Source: Puccinellia tenuiflora
Lineage: Eukaryota; Streptophyta; Magnoliopsida; Poales; Poaceae
Length of the DNA: 64,000 nucleotides
Direction of reading: 5' to 3'
NCBI GenBank assembly: GCA_012064385.1
Contig: QRDG01000030.1
Span: 961,081-1,025,080, forward strand
Shown here: positions 46,401 to 58,674 of the stretch, piece by piece
How the letters are laid out: each line of letters begins with the position of its first letter
Numbering within the stretch: position 1 is the stretch's first letter
Notes under the pieces: generated by a model
Told to the model about the DNA's origin: nothing
Database searches by the model: none
What the model saw: the letters and a program-made list of their open reading frames with translations, nothing else
Translations under genes and position numbers: made by a program

Positions 46401-48472
46401 CTATGGAGCCAAGATTCTGTGCTTAATCAAATCCCAGACCATTCGGTGCAACAACTGGAGGTTCCTGCTACACCATCTGTTGCTGACACATCATGTGCAG
46501 AGAACCGTATGTTTCTAACCTTCAGTTGTAGCTTAATTTTCTTTTTGTTCCCACACTATTCACATTTTTATATGCTGTTATATCCCAATCTAAATGCTAA
46601 TGTTACCTTAGGATCAGAGGAAGCCAAATCGATCATTCTGTCGAGCGATGCTCCAATCCTTTTTGTTGCACAGAACATTGTTGAAGCAACGGTTCTTGTA
46701 CCTGAGGCTCTGTCACCTGTTCCGCTCAACACCATATGTACTGAAAACCTTCACATGCACCTTTGCTATTCAGATCTATTCTTTTGCTTTATTAGTTTCC
46801 TGTCTGTGTTTCATATGTAGATGATGACGATGCTGAGGAGAAAGATGCCAGTGTAGGTGTGGCAACTCTTGAAAAGAAGACGAGATTCAAGAGGGCAGCC
46901 AAGGAGGATTTGTCACCTATAAAAAAGAAAAAGATCAAGGTCTCTCAAGATGTTGCCAACACATACAAGAAGTTTGTCATGCATAATCGGAAATTCAAGC
47001 CCGACCGTTCGAAAAAGAAGGATGCAATCCCGTAAGTTTTCCAATCTGTTTTCCACTCAATTTTTTGCTGCTTCATTATTGCATACTAATAGCTACATTT
47101 CAGGAAACTTAATGCTTTCATACTAATACATACATTTTTAGGTTTTTGTTGCTTTTCTACTGTTGTACATGTGCTATTGTAGCATAAATATTTTGCTACA
47201 ATACAGCATATATGTTTTGCTACTGCTCATCGACAGTGTTGGTCTGTCTATTCCTAAAATTTTGCACCTTTTTTCATTGCAGCACCCCATTTATTGAGAT
47301 TGGACGCACTCATTGCTCCTACAAGAGTTTTTGGTCTTCCTTACGCCCTCGTCAATACCTAGATTCTCAGGTCATGGGGGTGTGGACCGAGAATGCGAAC
47401 AAGGCAGCAAAAATAGCATCTGACAAGAGTGCAAAAGCAATGAAGAAGTATGCTTTCTCATGTTACCTAACGGTGAGTTTTGCTGCATGCTTTTTTGTAC
47501 TATTGTAGTTCTGGAGCATTTTCAACCTACTTCTTCTGCTACTACATTTATTTCTCTGTTTTTTGTACCTGATCTGACCACCTATTTACCTTTTTTTTTG
47601 GGTTCCAAACAAAAATAGATGAAGCTTACAGTGGATCCACTCGATTTCGACCCAGAAATTTGCATCAGAGAGTTCAACAGCCAAAATGAGGAGTTCAAGA
47701 TCCTGAAGAATGACATTGTGAGTTGTGCTGAATATGAGATTTTTGCTGTCACATGTTTTTTTGTTTCAGAAACTTTTGCTGAATCCTTTTTATTTTTTCT
47801 CGCTGCAATGCTGCAATGTAGCTCCACTTCCCTGTTGTGAAGAGCAACCATTGGATGCTATGTTCAGTAAATTTGCTGCACAAGCAATTACACACATTTG
47901 ATGCCATTACAAGCTCCAAGAACCAGTCCATATTGGAAGAAGCTGCAAATAATCTGGTGAGTTTTTGCTACTGAAATCCAGTTATATCTTCTTCTCAGCC
48001 AATAAGCAGCAAATAACCAGCACAAGGCATTTCACTGTATTCTTTTTATGTTTTGTTTTCTTTTTATCAATAATATATCACTTTTTGATATTGCATCTGT
48101 AGTTTACGAACTTCGCGATGCTAGTAACGGCTTCGAAATGTGGGAACATTGATTGGTCACGTTTCACACGTGTGACTCCTGCTCACCCGCAGCAAAAGAC
48201 GCTTGTAAGAGTGATCTCAATTTTCTTTTGTTTATTAAATGAGAAAATCCCTGTCTGGTTTACATCTACTTACATGATTATTTTTTTGTAGCTATGACTG
48301 TGGATTCTTTACCATGTTGTACATGGAACACTTCAATGGGAAGGTAATGATGGATTTCGATGTTGATGACATGCCAAGCTTCCGCATGGTGGTCGCAGCA
48401 AAACTCATCGACAGCAAGGAAAATCAAGGGAACCTTGCGAAGATAATGGAGGAAGAGTTGGTAGCTGACTAG
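43491..48472 (+). pseudogene. Ulp1-type (C48) cysteine protease gene of a Mutator-like element, 12 exons
   Basis: Exons fit GT-AG rules at 43491-43496, 43897-44553, 44670-44831, 44944-45072, 45303-46506, 46612-46737, 46821-47031, 47283-47472, 47619-47717, 47822-47956, 48103-48204 and 48292-48472. The N-terminal region (KSKWLGLRSG-like block, VLDPGSGNMMCLDYLG) matches plant transposon-linked Ulp1 proteins. Exon 5 has a Lys/Glu-rich linker with VAAKE repeats. The C-terminus is the protease with SNHW (catalytic His), HTFDAI (Asp) and YDCGFF (Cys). Ulp1 proteases cleave SUMO; here the substrate is unknown. All phases agree except exon 11 to 12, where one surplus base puts a TGA directly before the catalytic Cys. 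The ATG at 43491 is uncertain (an alternative first exon at 43294 or exon 2 start at 43858). Confidence 0.8.
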
Positions 48473-49057
48473 GATTCTCATTTGCTGCTTCCTTTTCATA
48501 TTTTGATGTACTGTGGAGATTGTTCTGTAAACCCGGCGGAGGGTTGAATATGTGATGTTATCTTTGTTAGTTTACTATCTAGATGAATATTCTGATTGTC
48601 TCATGGAGCAAGAATGTATGAAGATGGTCTGTTTTTTTAGATGGTTATATCTTTTTGCTGCATTTGTTTAGAGTATTTGCTGAAAACCAATTATAAGTTT
48701 GCTCCGATACTGAATCCATGTTCCTCGAACATCAGAATCCATTTTCATACAAACCAACCGAACTGACACATACCATCAGGTTTCTTTTTGCTGCGAAGCA
48801 GGATAACTTTTGCTGCAAAAGAGTAATACGTTTGCAACAACACTTATATTAGCTTGCTGCAACTCATTGGGTAACAATATCACAAAGGAGGTTGCAAAGA
48901 CATGACTGCTTAACAACATCAGAAAGCAGCATATATATATATATATATGATCTGTATTTTTTGTATACAAGTGTTACGTAAGCAGCAAAATTAATAGTAA
49001 TACAGAAGTTCATTTTTCAGTTACAAAATGTTGTATGCAGCAATTTATTTGTAATGT
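48473..49057. other. Convergent intergenic space within the Mutator-like element
   Basis: The two genes end tail to tail here. It holds their 3' UTRs and an (AT)9 run at 48931-48948. GCTGCAA/TTGCAGC words recur here as they do in the introns of both genes. No further gene is seen. Confidence 0.6.
48931..48948. repeat. (AT)9 microsatellite
   Basis: Nine uninterrupted AT dinucleotides between the convergent genes of the Mutator-like element. Confidence 0.95.
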
Positions 49058-52000
49058 CTATAGCGTCAACTCCGCTCCAGCAGCCAACTCGGCATCCCTC
49101 GCCAACTTTGCCTTCATGTATAAGCAGTCTTGCACTACGTGACCCTCCTCGCTGCAGAACGGGCATTTCTTGACCCTCTTCTTCCTAGTTTGCTTCGGCA
49201 CTTTCTTCTTACCTGTCTTTGCTTCACTAGCTTTCTTCCTTCTCTTTGCATTTGCATCCTCACGCAGCTCGATTAAGGGCTTCCTCCTTTGCTCCTTCAG
49301 TTTAGGACGACCTGCAGGTTTTACCCTTGTAGGGTTTTTCAGCTTGCTATTATCAGGAGCATCATTCTTGTTTTCAGCACACTGGTCATCCCCATCTTTA
49401 TCTGTTTGTGTACCCTGTCCCTCAGCTTCAGTTATGGCAGCATTGTTGATCTCGCCGTCTTGCTGCGCTTGTTGAGCCGCTTCAAAATGAGCCCTCCTCA
49501 TCGCAGCAACACGTTTTGATGCTTCCGCAACCATGTCAGAAACAACTTCATACGTATCCTCAGCAAAGCATGCATCAGAAGCTAGATCATTCATTTTTTT
49601 ACACAATGAATTGTACTTCAATGTGTTCGTCTGAGGGACACAAAACCTGATGTTGTTTGTCCCAGGTTCAGGAGAAGCTGTTGTTGCTGCAGCAGACCAG
49701 CGACGGAGCATGTATCTCTCTGGGATCTCCTGCACATTCATGTGTACCATGACCCGAATGATATGTGGGCATATCAGCCCACACATTTCAAATGTGTTGC
49801 ATCCACATGTATACAGCCCATCCTCAACCACCACTCGAACCCGATATGTTTTCATATCAAGTCCAGGGTTCGGAACAAGATCGTAACAGATGTTGTCTTC
49901 CTCTCCTCGAAGCGGATAAAACTTTGTTGATGCAGCAATAATTTTCTGAAACCTGTCGAATACCTCTCTGGTATAGAATGCCAGTGCTTGTTTCTCGATG
50001 GCGTAGCTGCAGTTTTCATAAATTTTGCTACATTACATATCATTCTATGCTAAATTATATGCTAAATTATATTTGTTTTATACATTTGCTCCAACATAGA
50101 TATCTGTGTGTTTTTTTGCTACCAAGCATGAATATGAACGGATAGACATGCAATACTGTTGAATAGATGTAGGACTCACCTCCCCCATAGTGATGCTGTT
50201 GTAGTCTCCATTGTGAATCCTGAGTTGTCCTCGCGATCAAGCATTAGCGATTGGCACAACTCGTATTGCTGCACAAAGTTCCATACCGAGTCACTTGGCC
50301 TGATCAGTGTCTTGAAATAGGAGTTGAGACCTTCTGATCTTCCTGTTGTGCTCGTAAATGGGAAGAATCTATGTCTGAAATACACTGGAGCCCATGTATG
50401 CTTAGATTTCCACATATTCTGAAGGTGTTTGTTCTCAGACAGTGCAAATTTTTGTATCATTTGCTGCCAACATATCTCAAATTCCTGGACAGTATCTGTG
50501 CCATATATGCATGCAAAGAAAGCATTGGCAAACGGATTTCCTTCTCTCAAGAGCGGGCCGAGTTTGGTTTTTGCTAGGCGCAGCACATGGAAGAAGCAGC
50601 AGCGGTGTATTGAGTTTTTGAACACCTCGGAAATCGCTGCGGCTATTTTGCTGCATTGATCAGTCATAATGTTGTCTGGGTGCTTTCCACCCATTGCAAG
50701 CATCCATTTGTCAAACACCCACTTGAATGTCTCCACCTTCTCATCTGGCAGCAAAGCACACCCCAGGACAACAGTGTGTGTGTGGTTGTTTATCCCAACT
50801 ATAGGAGCAAAAGGCATGTTATACCGATTCGTGCAAAAGGTTGTGTCAAAGAACACGCAGTCTTTGTACTTCGGATACAATGCTCTCGTCCTGCCATCAA
50901 CCCAGAATAGAGCTCTCACAGCACTGTTGCCATCAACCTGCGTAGCATAGAAGAAGCTGGGGTTCTCCGCTTGCCTCCGTTCGAAATATTCAATGGTCAT
51001 GCTCATGTCCCGCAGCGTGACATCATCCCGCAGCATGGTTCTGATGTTGGAAACATCCCTCTTCACATAAGCTAGGCATCTTGGGTCACCACCATGCACA
51101 CTCCCGAGGCAACCCATTATCTGTGCAGTGCTTATGTTCTGGTTATGTAATGTTTGCAGAAACTGGTAATCCTCCTCCGGCACCTTTCTATGAGAGCGGT
51201 AGTAGCGTCGTCGTCCAACCTGCGCAACCATTGGATGTGTGTGCCCCTCGGTGAAAACAGTCATAGTCCAAACATTGTCTCGCCTTCCTACAAGCATCCT
51301 CGCTTTGCAATCATGACGCATCAACCTGTTGCGCTGTTTTGCGTCAGGGGCATCCTTGTGGACACCAGCTTTTTTGCTTCGAGACTTCTGCCCACTATAG
51401 GCGCTCATGTCAATTGTCACATCTTGTCCTGTCGTAGGAACAGAAATTTTGCTTCCAGCAGTAGGCTTCTCAGCAGCCGGTTTTCCAGCGTGCACACACT
51501 CAAACACTCTGCTCAGAATTGTATCTTTGGGAGCATTTCTTGTTGTGCTGTACTTGGTGTTCCCGATGTGTGTACCAAAACCCAGCTTCCATGCATATCG
51601 TTGTACACTTGCTGCGCTTCTTCTATACTATCAAAGGTCATGCCAACAAAAGGAACCACAGGTTGTGAACAAACTTCTTCTCCAGCTTCTTCAGCAGCAA
51701 ATGAAACGTTACCACTTGTTGCGCTCTGTGGTCCGTCAGCAAATCCATTAGGAACATTTTCATGCTGCACATCCCCTTCATAACTTTCTGCACCACCAGG
51801 CTGGTTTAGGTCAAAACCACCCAAGATGCTGTCCGCAACAAATCCCTGCACATCAAATCATTTTGAGCACCATATTTTCAGTAATTTAATGATTCATTTT
51901 TTCTGAATCAACATTGGAGCAATTATGTATCTGTGCAGCAAAACCATCATCCAGAACACCTGACACACAAGCATCTAAGGTTGAGCAATTTTTTTCAGAC

Positions 52001-52413
52001 AATTCAGTGCTACTCTACACAGGGTTCTTTTGCTGCTTACAACCCATATCGAAACAACTGCTCTAATGCTACGAACTCATCCAATAACAAGCGATATGTA
52101 GCAAACAAGGCAGCAGAGAATCTGAAATCGAACTAATTCGAGAAGCAACAAGTGACAGGTTTCTGTAGCAACTAACCGAGGCAGCTGGAGGCTCAATCTC
52201 TGGATCCTGATTGAAGAACACTGAGGGATTCATGAGATCATGCAGAAATCCTTGCATAAACGTAGATCCGGCGCCGCCGGTCGCAGATCCAGAGGTAGCT
52301 CGCCGCCGTGGAGCAGGGTTCGAGCTGTTGCTTGAAGCAACCATGGAGGGCGGATTCATGTGGTGGGGATGGCCAGGGGGTGGATAGAGGATGGGCTGGC
52401 GGAGGTGATTCAT
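49058..52413 (-). pseudogene. FAR1/MULE transposase with SWIM zinc finger, one frameshift
   Basis: Exons are 52413-52177, 51845-50180 and 50006-49058, joined in phase. Order of domains: a Pro/Ser-rich N-terminus with MNHLRQPILYPPPGHP; a FAR1 DNA-binding region (GMTFDSIEEAQQVYN..., Cys near VFECVHAG, His pair in EGHTHPM); the MULE catalytic domain with acidic residues in FFDTTFC, MTDQCSK and TTGRSEGLNS; a SWIM finger (YTCGCNTFEMCGLICPH); a lysine-rich tail; and a CCHC-like knuckle CPFCSEEGHVVQDC. It would bind the element's ends and mobilise it. One base appears to be missing near 51597-51600 inside the FAR1 region, since the protein similarity switches frame there. Otherwise the gene is open to the TAG at 49058-49060. 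Start chosen as the first ATG of the first in-phase exon. Confidence 0.85.
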
Positions 52414-52599
52414 CTCGGGAGCAACGGGGAGCTGCACGCCGCGCCGCCGCGTCGGCCCGCCGTCTTTCCGCCCCGCGCGTCGCCTCCCGCAAGTCACGGG
52501 ATCTGCCCGAATTTGAGCCTTTCTGACGGTTTTGCTGCGCGCGAAGCGTTTTTGCTGCCGGGAGCAATTCGGCACCGGTGCGGGGAAGAGGTGAGATCG

Positions 52600-52702
52600 G
52601 ACGGCGCGGAGCAAGAAATCGGACGGCTGTCGACCCGGGGGATCGGACGCAACGATCCCCCGGGGGACGCTCAGCGCCACCCTTTGGTTAAAGCCCTTAA
52701 CC
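52600..52702 (-). repeat. Right terminal inverted repeat with a 12-bp-arm hairpin
   Basis: Read on the minus strand from 52702: GGTTAAGGG, a spacer of about 30 bp, then CCCGGGGGATCG and CGATCCCCCGGG arms (52664-52653 and 52645-52634) around TTGCGTC, then TCGACAGCCGTCCGAT. This is the same layout as the left end, but the outer 30 bp differ. Confidence 0.65.
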
Positions 52703-52751
52703 AGGATCTGAACATGCAAAAATGGTTCGTTTGTTTGCCTGACCCCTTCAT

Positions 52752-55175
52752 GTTGTTTTTTTAGATATATAAAAGGGCATGCCCCGATTTCATTAACGAA
52801 ACCAACATCTACAAGGTCTTAATCCACCACAACACACCTCAACATGCTTTTGTAATAGAAGTTTTGGTCCCTAAATGGAAAAAGGAGAACAGGAAACAGC
52901 AGGATAGAAGAGTAAAATGAGAGGCTACAAGACGATAACTGCGACATTTTTGACACTACCCTAAGCATTATCAAAAACCCGTCTTCATTGGCATCTTTTT
53001 CTTGGAATCCCTCTACTCTTTATATGTCTTCTCCCCTCCCGTGTGTTTTCTTCGCCATTTCTACATGCCTTTTTCTTCTCATCTCTGTTTCACTACTTGT
53101 CCTCAATCTTCACCCCATGAGTCTTGGAATCCACGATGACCAGCCTCTTCTAGCGCCAAAAACTTCTCTCGCCACCTTTTCCAGCAATTTAGCGTAGTAG
53201 TTGTGAGTTTCCTTTGCGTCCTGCCGCACCTGCCAAAAACTCCACATCTGAATCCACTTGCAAATTTTGAAAACCACCAAAATAGGTTCATTAGGCCATT
53301 TTTTCTGGACGCAAGCCGTATTGCGAGTTTTCCAAATTGCCCAAATGATTGCGACGACCCCTACTGTTAGAAAGTCTCTTTTCTTTTTCCCGAATCCATT
53401 AAGCCAAGTGATACATTGATCAACATCAACAAAGCTACAACTTAACCCAAAAGCACAACTAATAATATTCCAAATATATCTTGCTAAAGGACAGCAGAAA
53501 AACAAATGAGATATTGATTCATCTAAGCCACAGAATAAACATTTCTTCTCACACGTGCCCCCTCTGTGTAATAGCACATCTCTTGTCAAAATACTTTTCC
53601 TAAGTACCAGCCAAAAGGAAGTTTTTACTCTCAGAGGGATTTTTATATTCCACATAAACTTATAAGGCACTATTCTTTCATCCGCATAGCAGAGAAAAAA
53701 GATTTAACAGAGAAAGAGCCCGAGCCAGTGAGTTTCCAAATTAATCTGTCAGGTTCATCTGTCACCATCATATGCTCAAGCATCTGATTTAACTGATCCC
53801 AATTCGTTTTCAACTCCCCTACCAGAGCTCTCCTAAAAAGTAAATAGGTAACCCGACCTATCAGGACCTCCCTCATTGTGATGTTTTTCTAAAGCGAGAC
53901 ATTAAATAGCCTAGGGAATCTGGTAGATAGTTTGCTATCTGCCACCCAGTGATCCTCCCAGAAACTAGTTCTATTTCCCCTTCCAATTTTTATTTGACAA
54001 CAATTCCAAAAAAACCTTTTTTATTTCCATCAGGACCTGCCAAAAATGAGAATCCCAGGCTTGGATTGGACCTGACTGAGAGTTTGAGTCTGCAAATATT
54101 TGTTAACTAAAATCTCTTGCCACAGCCCATTTTCATTGAACAGTTCCCATGGCCATTTAGCCAGCAAAGCTATATTCATTAACTCTAAATCGAGAATCCC
54201 CAAACCCCCTTGATCCTTTTTAAACAAACCACTTGCCAATTAACCAAGTGGTATTTCCTTTTCACTTAATTTTCATTCTAGAGGAAAATTTTCCTAACTG
54301 AATCCAATGACTCCCTTATCCCAACAGGCACTCTGTAAAAAGATAGCATATATGGGGGGACACTAGACAGAGAGGAATTAATAAGAGTGGTTCTACCCCC
54401 CATGGCAAGTAATTTCCCTTGCCAAGGGCTGAGTTTACCTCTCATTTTTTCCCTCTGTAGGTCTCCAAGCGGTTAGACACAGTCTTTTCTTGTCAACCGG
54501 AACCCCCAAGTATTTCATTGGTAGCGTCCCGGATTTGCAAGTTAAGATTTCTTCAAAAATGTTGGCTGACACTTGAGCATCTCCTAAGCAATAAATATCA
54601 CTCTTATGGAAATTGATATTAAGCCCCGACATTTGCTAAAAAAACATAGAATGACTTTTAAATTCCTTGCATGTTACGGATCATTTTCGAACAAGAGTAC
54701 TGTGTCATCTGCATATTGCAGAATAGACACCCCTCCTTCAGTTAGGTACCTAGACAAACCTCTTAAAAGACCACTTGCTTGGTCTCTTTTGATCAAAATG
54801 GCAAGCACATCCACTGCAATGTCAAAAGGCAAAGGTGACATCGGGTCACCCTGCCTAAGACCCTGGTACGTGGAGAAGTACGACCCTAATTCACCATTAA
54901 CATTTACACAAACCTTCCCACTGGTAACCGTTTTCATTATCATATCTATGAATTGATCTGGGAAGCCTTTCATCTTCAAGGTTTTTAACAAAAAAGGCCA
55001 TTTGATTTTATCAAACGCTTTCTCGAAGTCAATTTTAAAATGGACCAACTCGTTTTTTAGAGTGCAGATCGTTCAAAACCTCATGTAATACGCACACCCC
55101 TTCCATGATATATCTATTTTTAAGGAAAGCAGTTTGCGTTGGCAGTATCACATTTTGAATGACCTTGGTTAGTGA
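52752..55175 (-). mobile_element. 5'-truncated LINE (non-LTR retrotransposon)
   Basis: Minus-strand pieces in several frames, in order: reverse transcriptase from 55048 (FKIDFEKAFDKIKWPFLL, QGLRQGDPMSP, QYADDTVLLF with YADD near 54696); a connector (LNINFHKSDIYCLGDA, MKYLGVPVDK); a GLGILDLELMN block near 54200; then the zf-RVT zinc-binding domain at 53670-53400 (IPLRVKTSFWLVLR, CLFCGLDESISHLFFCCPLA). Several frameshifts and stops separate them. The endonuclease half is missing, as in typical 5'-truncated copies. The 3' end is near 52752, where the minus strand reads CTAAAAAAACAAC, a short A-rich tail. Confidence 0.85.
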
Positions 55176-55177
55176 AA

Positions 55178-56165
55178 GAACGAGATGTCGCCTAGAGGGG
55201 GTGAATAGGCGATTTAAAACTTTTACATTTAGGGCTTGATAAATGCGGAATAAAACTAATGTTTAATTTATCAAACACAAAACCTAATAAACTAGGGTCA
55301 CCTATGTGCACCAACAACTTATGCTAAGCAAGTTAACAACAAGGATAGCAAGATATGTAACTTCAAGCTCGATGGCTATCACAAAGTAAATGCATAAGTA
55401 AAGTAAAGGGTTTGGTTATAGAGATAACCGACAAAAGTGGAGGCGGAGGTTTGTTTCCCGTAGTTCCTTCCCAATGGAAGTATGTCTACGTTGGAGGGGT
55501 GTGGAAGCTCCTTGGCCCTCCTACAAGCACGCCCGTGCTCACCCTATTCTCCGTGAGCTCCTCCCATGGGAAATACCCGATGGGAAATTTTCTCATCCAC
55601 TATGAGCTCTTCTTGAGGGCGTTGACCAAACCCGTACAATGTGGTCATCTTGAGGGCGTTGGCCAAACCCGTACAAATTGCCCGAAGCTTCACAACTTGA
55701 AGATCTTCGCGGCACCCACCAACCGTCTAGGGTACATAATGCACCCAAGAGGCACAAGCTCTTGGGAGCCCTATGCACCCAAGAGTAACAAGCTTCTCGA
55801 ACTTCAGTCCCACGTATCACAGTGGGGAAATCAAACCTATGCACCAAATGCAAAAGGCAAGAACACACTAAGTGGTCAAGTCCTTCTCTCCGAAATCCAA
55901 CCAAAGCAACTAATGCTAGGGAGGGATTTGAGAGGAAGGACAAAGGATAAACACAAAGCAACTCCAAGATATAGATCTAATGGGTTCCCCTCACTTAGAG
56001 GAGATAAGGTTTGGTGGAAAATAGATCTAGATCTCATCTCTCTTTTCCGTCTAAATGGAGGCAAGAATCATGGAGGGGTGGAGAGAAGCAAGCTCTCAAA
56101 AGGTCAACAATGGAGGAGATAGAGAGTGCCAAGAGTTATATGCCTATTGGGGAAGAAGGCCCCTT
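55178..56165. repeat. Dispersed grass repeat of the 'GATGTCGCCTAGAGGGGG' type
   Basis: It begins GATGTCGCCTAGAGGGGGTG at about 55185 and continues with CACCTATGTGCACCAACAAC, a sequence I know as highly repeated in Triticeae DNA. An apparent 236-codon frame at 55412-56122 is low-complexity, contains a local duplication (TTGAGGGCGTTG...CCAAACCCGTACAA twice near 55613-55675), and shows no domain. The repeat's class is uncertain. Confidence 0.55.
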
Positions 56166-58674
56166 AAATAGGTGCCCCTAGGGCCGGTACTACCGCCCTA
56201 CACAAATGTAAGCCCCACTTAGCGAAACATTCATTTCGCCGGAGGACCCACATTTCGAATATCACAACACGAACATTTAAGACACGCAAGATGAAAACAA
56301 GTGATAGTTCAAATATAATTTATTACATCACAGGGGGAAACATATCCCGAATACAGCGGAAGCAAAGTATGGTCTGAGTATAGACTACATCAAAGGTCTA
56401 ATGACCGGAAAGAAAAAAAGGGACCCACCCACGCGGTCTCAGGCTGCCGCCTAGGATCGCTGATCTACTCATCATAGTCGGTGTCGAACTCCACGTAGTA
56501 GCCTCCATCTGGGTCGTTGTAGTCTTCTGTCGCTCTTGCATCGGTGAAAACGGGCACCGGGACCCCGATGGTATGAGTACGGGAGGTACTCAGCAAGTCT
56601 TACGCACAAGGTTAAATTAAAACTATGCACATGCATTGGGGAAGGAAGAAGGGGCTTTATGGTGGACTTGCAGCAGCACCTAACATCTACAGAGGACACG
56701 CTACAACTTCTGTCTAATTAGAATAAGGAAAGAGAGCGCACCTCGATCTAAACTATTCTAATCACCAAACATAACCCGCCCGTGTACCACTCCATCGTAT
56801 CATATACCCACGAGGAAGAGATACGGGGCACTCACACGTTGATTAAGTTTTAATCAATTTAATTATTCGAGTAAAACTATTTACTAAGCAAATTAGCTAT
56901 TTAATTCTACGGTGATGTCTATGATCTTTTTAGCCAGCACATTACCCAAGTCGTGCATAACCGCGGACACGGCTTTTTGAAAAGATTTAACCCAGCAGGG
57001 GTGCACCATAGTAACCATACACGTTCGATCAACCCACAAGCCACAAAGGCAAAGGATCTCACAACACGACTCTTCCCTTCACTACAGCATTGAATAGGGA
57101 GCCACCCATCTGAGACTAATCCACGTCGGGAGTCCGGCCGAAGCTCCGTTGCGAGCCCAAAGGTTGCGTGAACGGCTTCAGGAGGAACACTCATACGATT
57201 GCCCTCCTTCCACACTTGATAAACGAACGATCCGCAAACCTATATGCGCCCCCCAAGTTGTAACCTCTCATCTCCAGTAACATGCTTATGTGTATGTCCA
57301 AATAAACACCCGAACTAGTTGTGGCTCCCTAAACAATATAGCAGTTCCAGTACTAAGTTGCGGGGGGTTCCATAAGTCTTCCCACGTGTGGGTAGTGCGC
57401 TCAGTCTTGGATAAGCGGAAAAGAACTCAGGTACTAGGCGACACTAGCGGAACAAAACACCATAGCTGGCCTTCCGTCTGTGCCTTATCTTTATTATAAT
57501 AACAATTATATCCACATAACATGTCTTCAATTAATTAAGATATAACAACTAAACATCAGCATAGTATGAGATATACCACAATCAGCTCCTAAGCATGCTA
57601 GTTGGTAACTGCAGGTAACAAGCAAAAGGATATAGGCAGGCATATGAGGATATCTGGACTACTAACAGGCTATGCAGTTCTATTAGGAAACGTAGACACA
57701 ACTGAACGGATCCTAAAGCATGCAAGATAAGGCATAGGCATCACATGAGAAAGTGGGGGAGGGGCTGCTTGCCTTGTTGCTCAGTAGCCTGGTACTGGGC
57801 TAGATCCTCAGAGGTGTCGTCGTGAGTCGCAAGGTCGTCGTCTACGAGTAAAACCCCAAACATAACAAAAGGCAAAATCAATACAAATGCTTCAATCAAT
57901 ATGATGACATGAGCATTTTAATTATGCAGCAATTAAGGTGCTAAACATTTTATTAGGCAAAGCTAAAGTGGCTTATTGCAATAATATAACCATCTAATGC
58001 AATTAAAGCATTTTTAAAGTTAAATTTATGGATTTTCTATTTATCCCGTAATTTAAATTGTTTATTAAATGCATGAAAAAATATAAACAGATAGATTACA
58101 TTTTTAGCTACAATTTGATATAGAATTCATAATTTTTAAAATTGTAGAACAAAAGTTATGAATTTTGCAAGATTAATTATTTAGCAAAATATTTAATTAT
58201 TTTAGCCGTTTAAATTAATTCCAAAAATCAAACAAAATTCATATTCGGTTAGATTACATTTTTCTGGTTCGAAAACATATTTTATTTGCAATTTTTTGAA
58301 TTTGAAAAGGCCAAGAATTAACTATTTTAAAAACATGACAAAAACTTTTAGCAGGGAGCTAGTTGTAAAATGATTTCGAATTTTGGGCTAAACTGCAAAT
58401 CTTCAGATCTGGATCTGGAAGACTTTTTTTTCTCAGCAGGGTGTAACCTAGCCTTCAGTATGATAGGTGGGTCCCATGGGCCTACTTGTCAGTGACAGGA
58501 TAAGGGGAAAAAAGGGTGGCTTATTTCGTCGGATCGGGGACTCGGTCCTGGGATCTGCAGGGGAGGAACAGGGGACAACACCATCTGGGCTAGCTCGGAT
58601 CGGTGTCTGAAGATGGAACGGATGGCCTAAGACGTGAGATCCAGGTGTTAACTGAAACTGCAAAACTGAACAAA
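56166..58674 (-). other. LTR-like or UTR-like non-coding repeat DNA
   Basis: No enzyme-coding frame is present. Features such as CTGTCACTGACAAGTAGGCC (minus strand near 58500) and GAAATGTGGGTCCTCCGGCG (minus, near 56240) are typical of grass LTR sequence. 57900-58340 is very AT-rich. It replaces the pol part expected after the gag at 58675-60210. I could not define both ends or a target duplication; a solo LTR on the minus strand is the likeliest reading. Confidence 0.4.

Larger units (their letters stand above)
42905..52702. mobile_element. Mutator-like element of about 9.8 kb with FAR1-type transposase and Ulp1-protease gene
   Basis: The segment carries a FAR1-type transposase gene on the minus strand and a Ulp1-like gene on the plus strand, facing each other, between imperfect inverted ends (GGTTAAGGG at 42905-42913 and CCCTTAACC at 52694-52702, each followed inward by CCCGGGGGAT hairpins). 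Ulp1 genes carried by Mutator-like elements are known from plants, such as Kaonashi in Arabidopsis and CUMULE in melon. I found no convincing 8-11 bp target duplication, so exact ends are uncertain. It lies between the EF1A island and a LINE. Confidence 0.75.

Noticed and set aside
55412..56122. 236-codon plus-strand frame
   Set aside because: It lies in a dispersed repeat, contains a local duplication, has no recognisable domain, and an overlapping open frame on the other strand points to composition effects.
56919..57215. 98-codon minus-strand frame (MWKEGNRMSVPPEAVH...)
   Set aside because: No domain; it sits in LTR-like non-coding DNA and is short.
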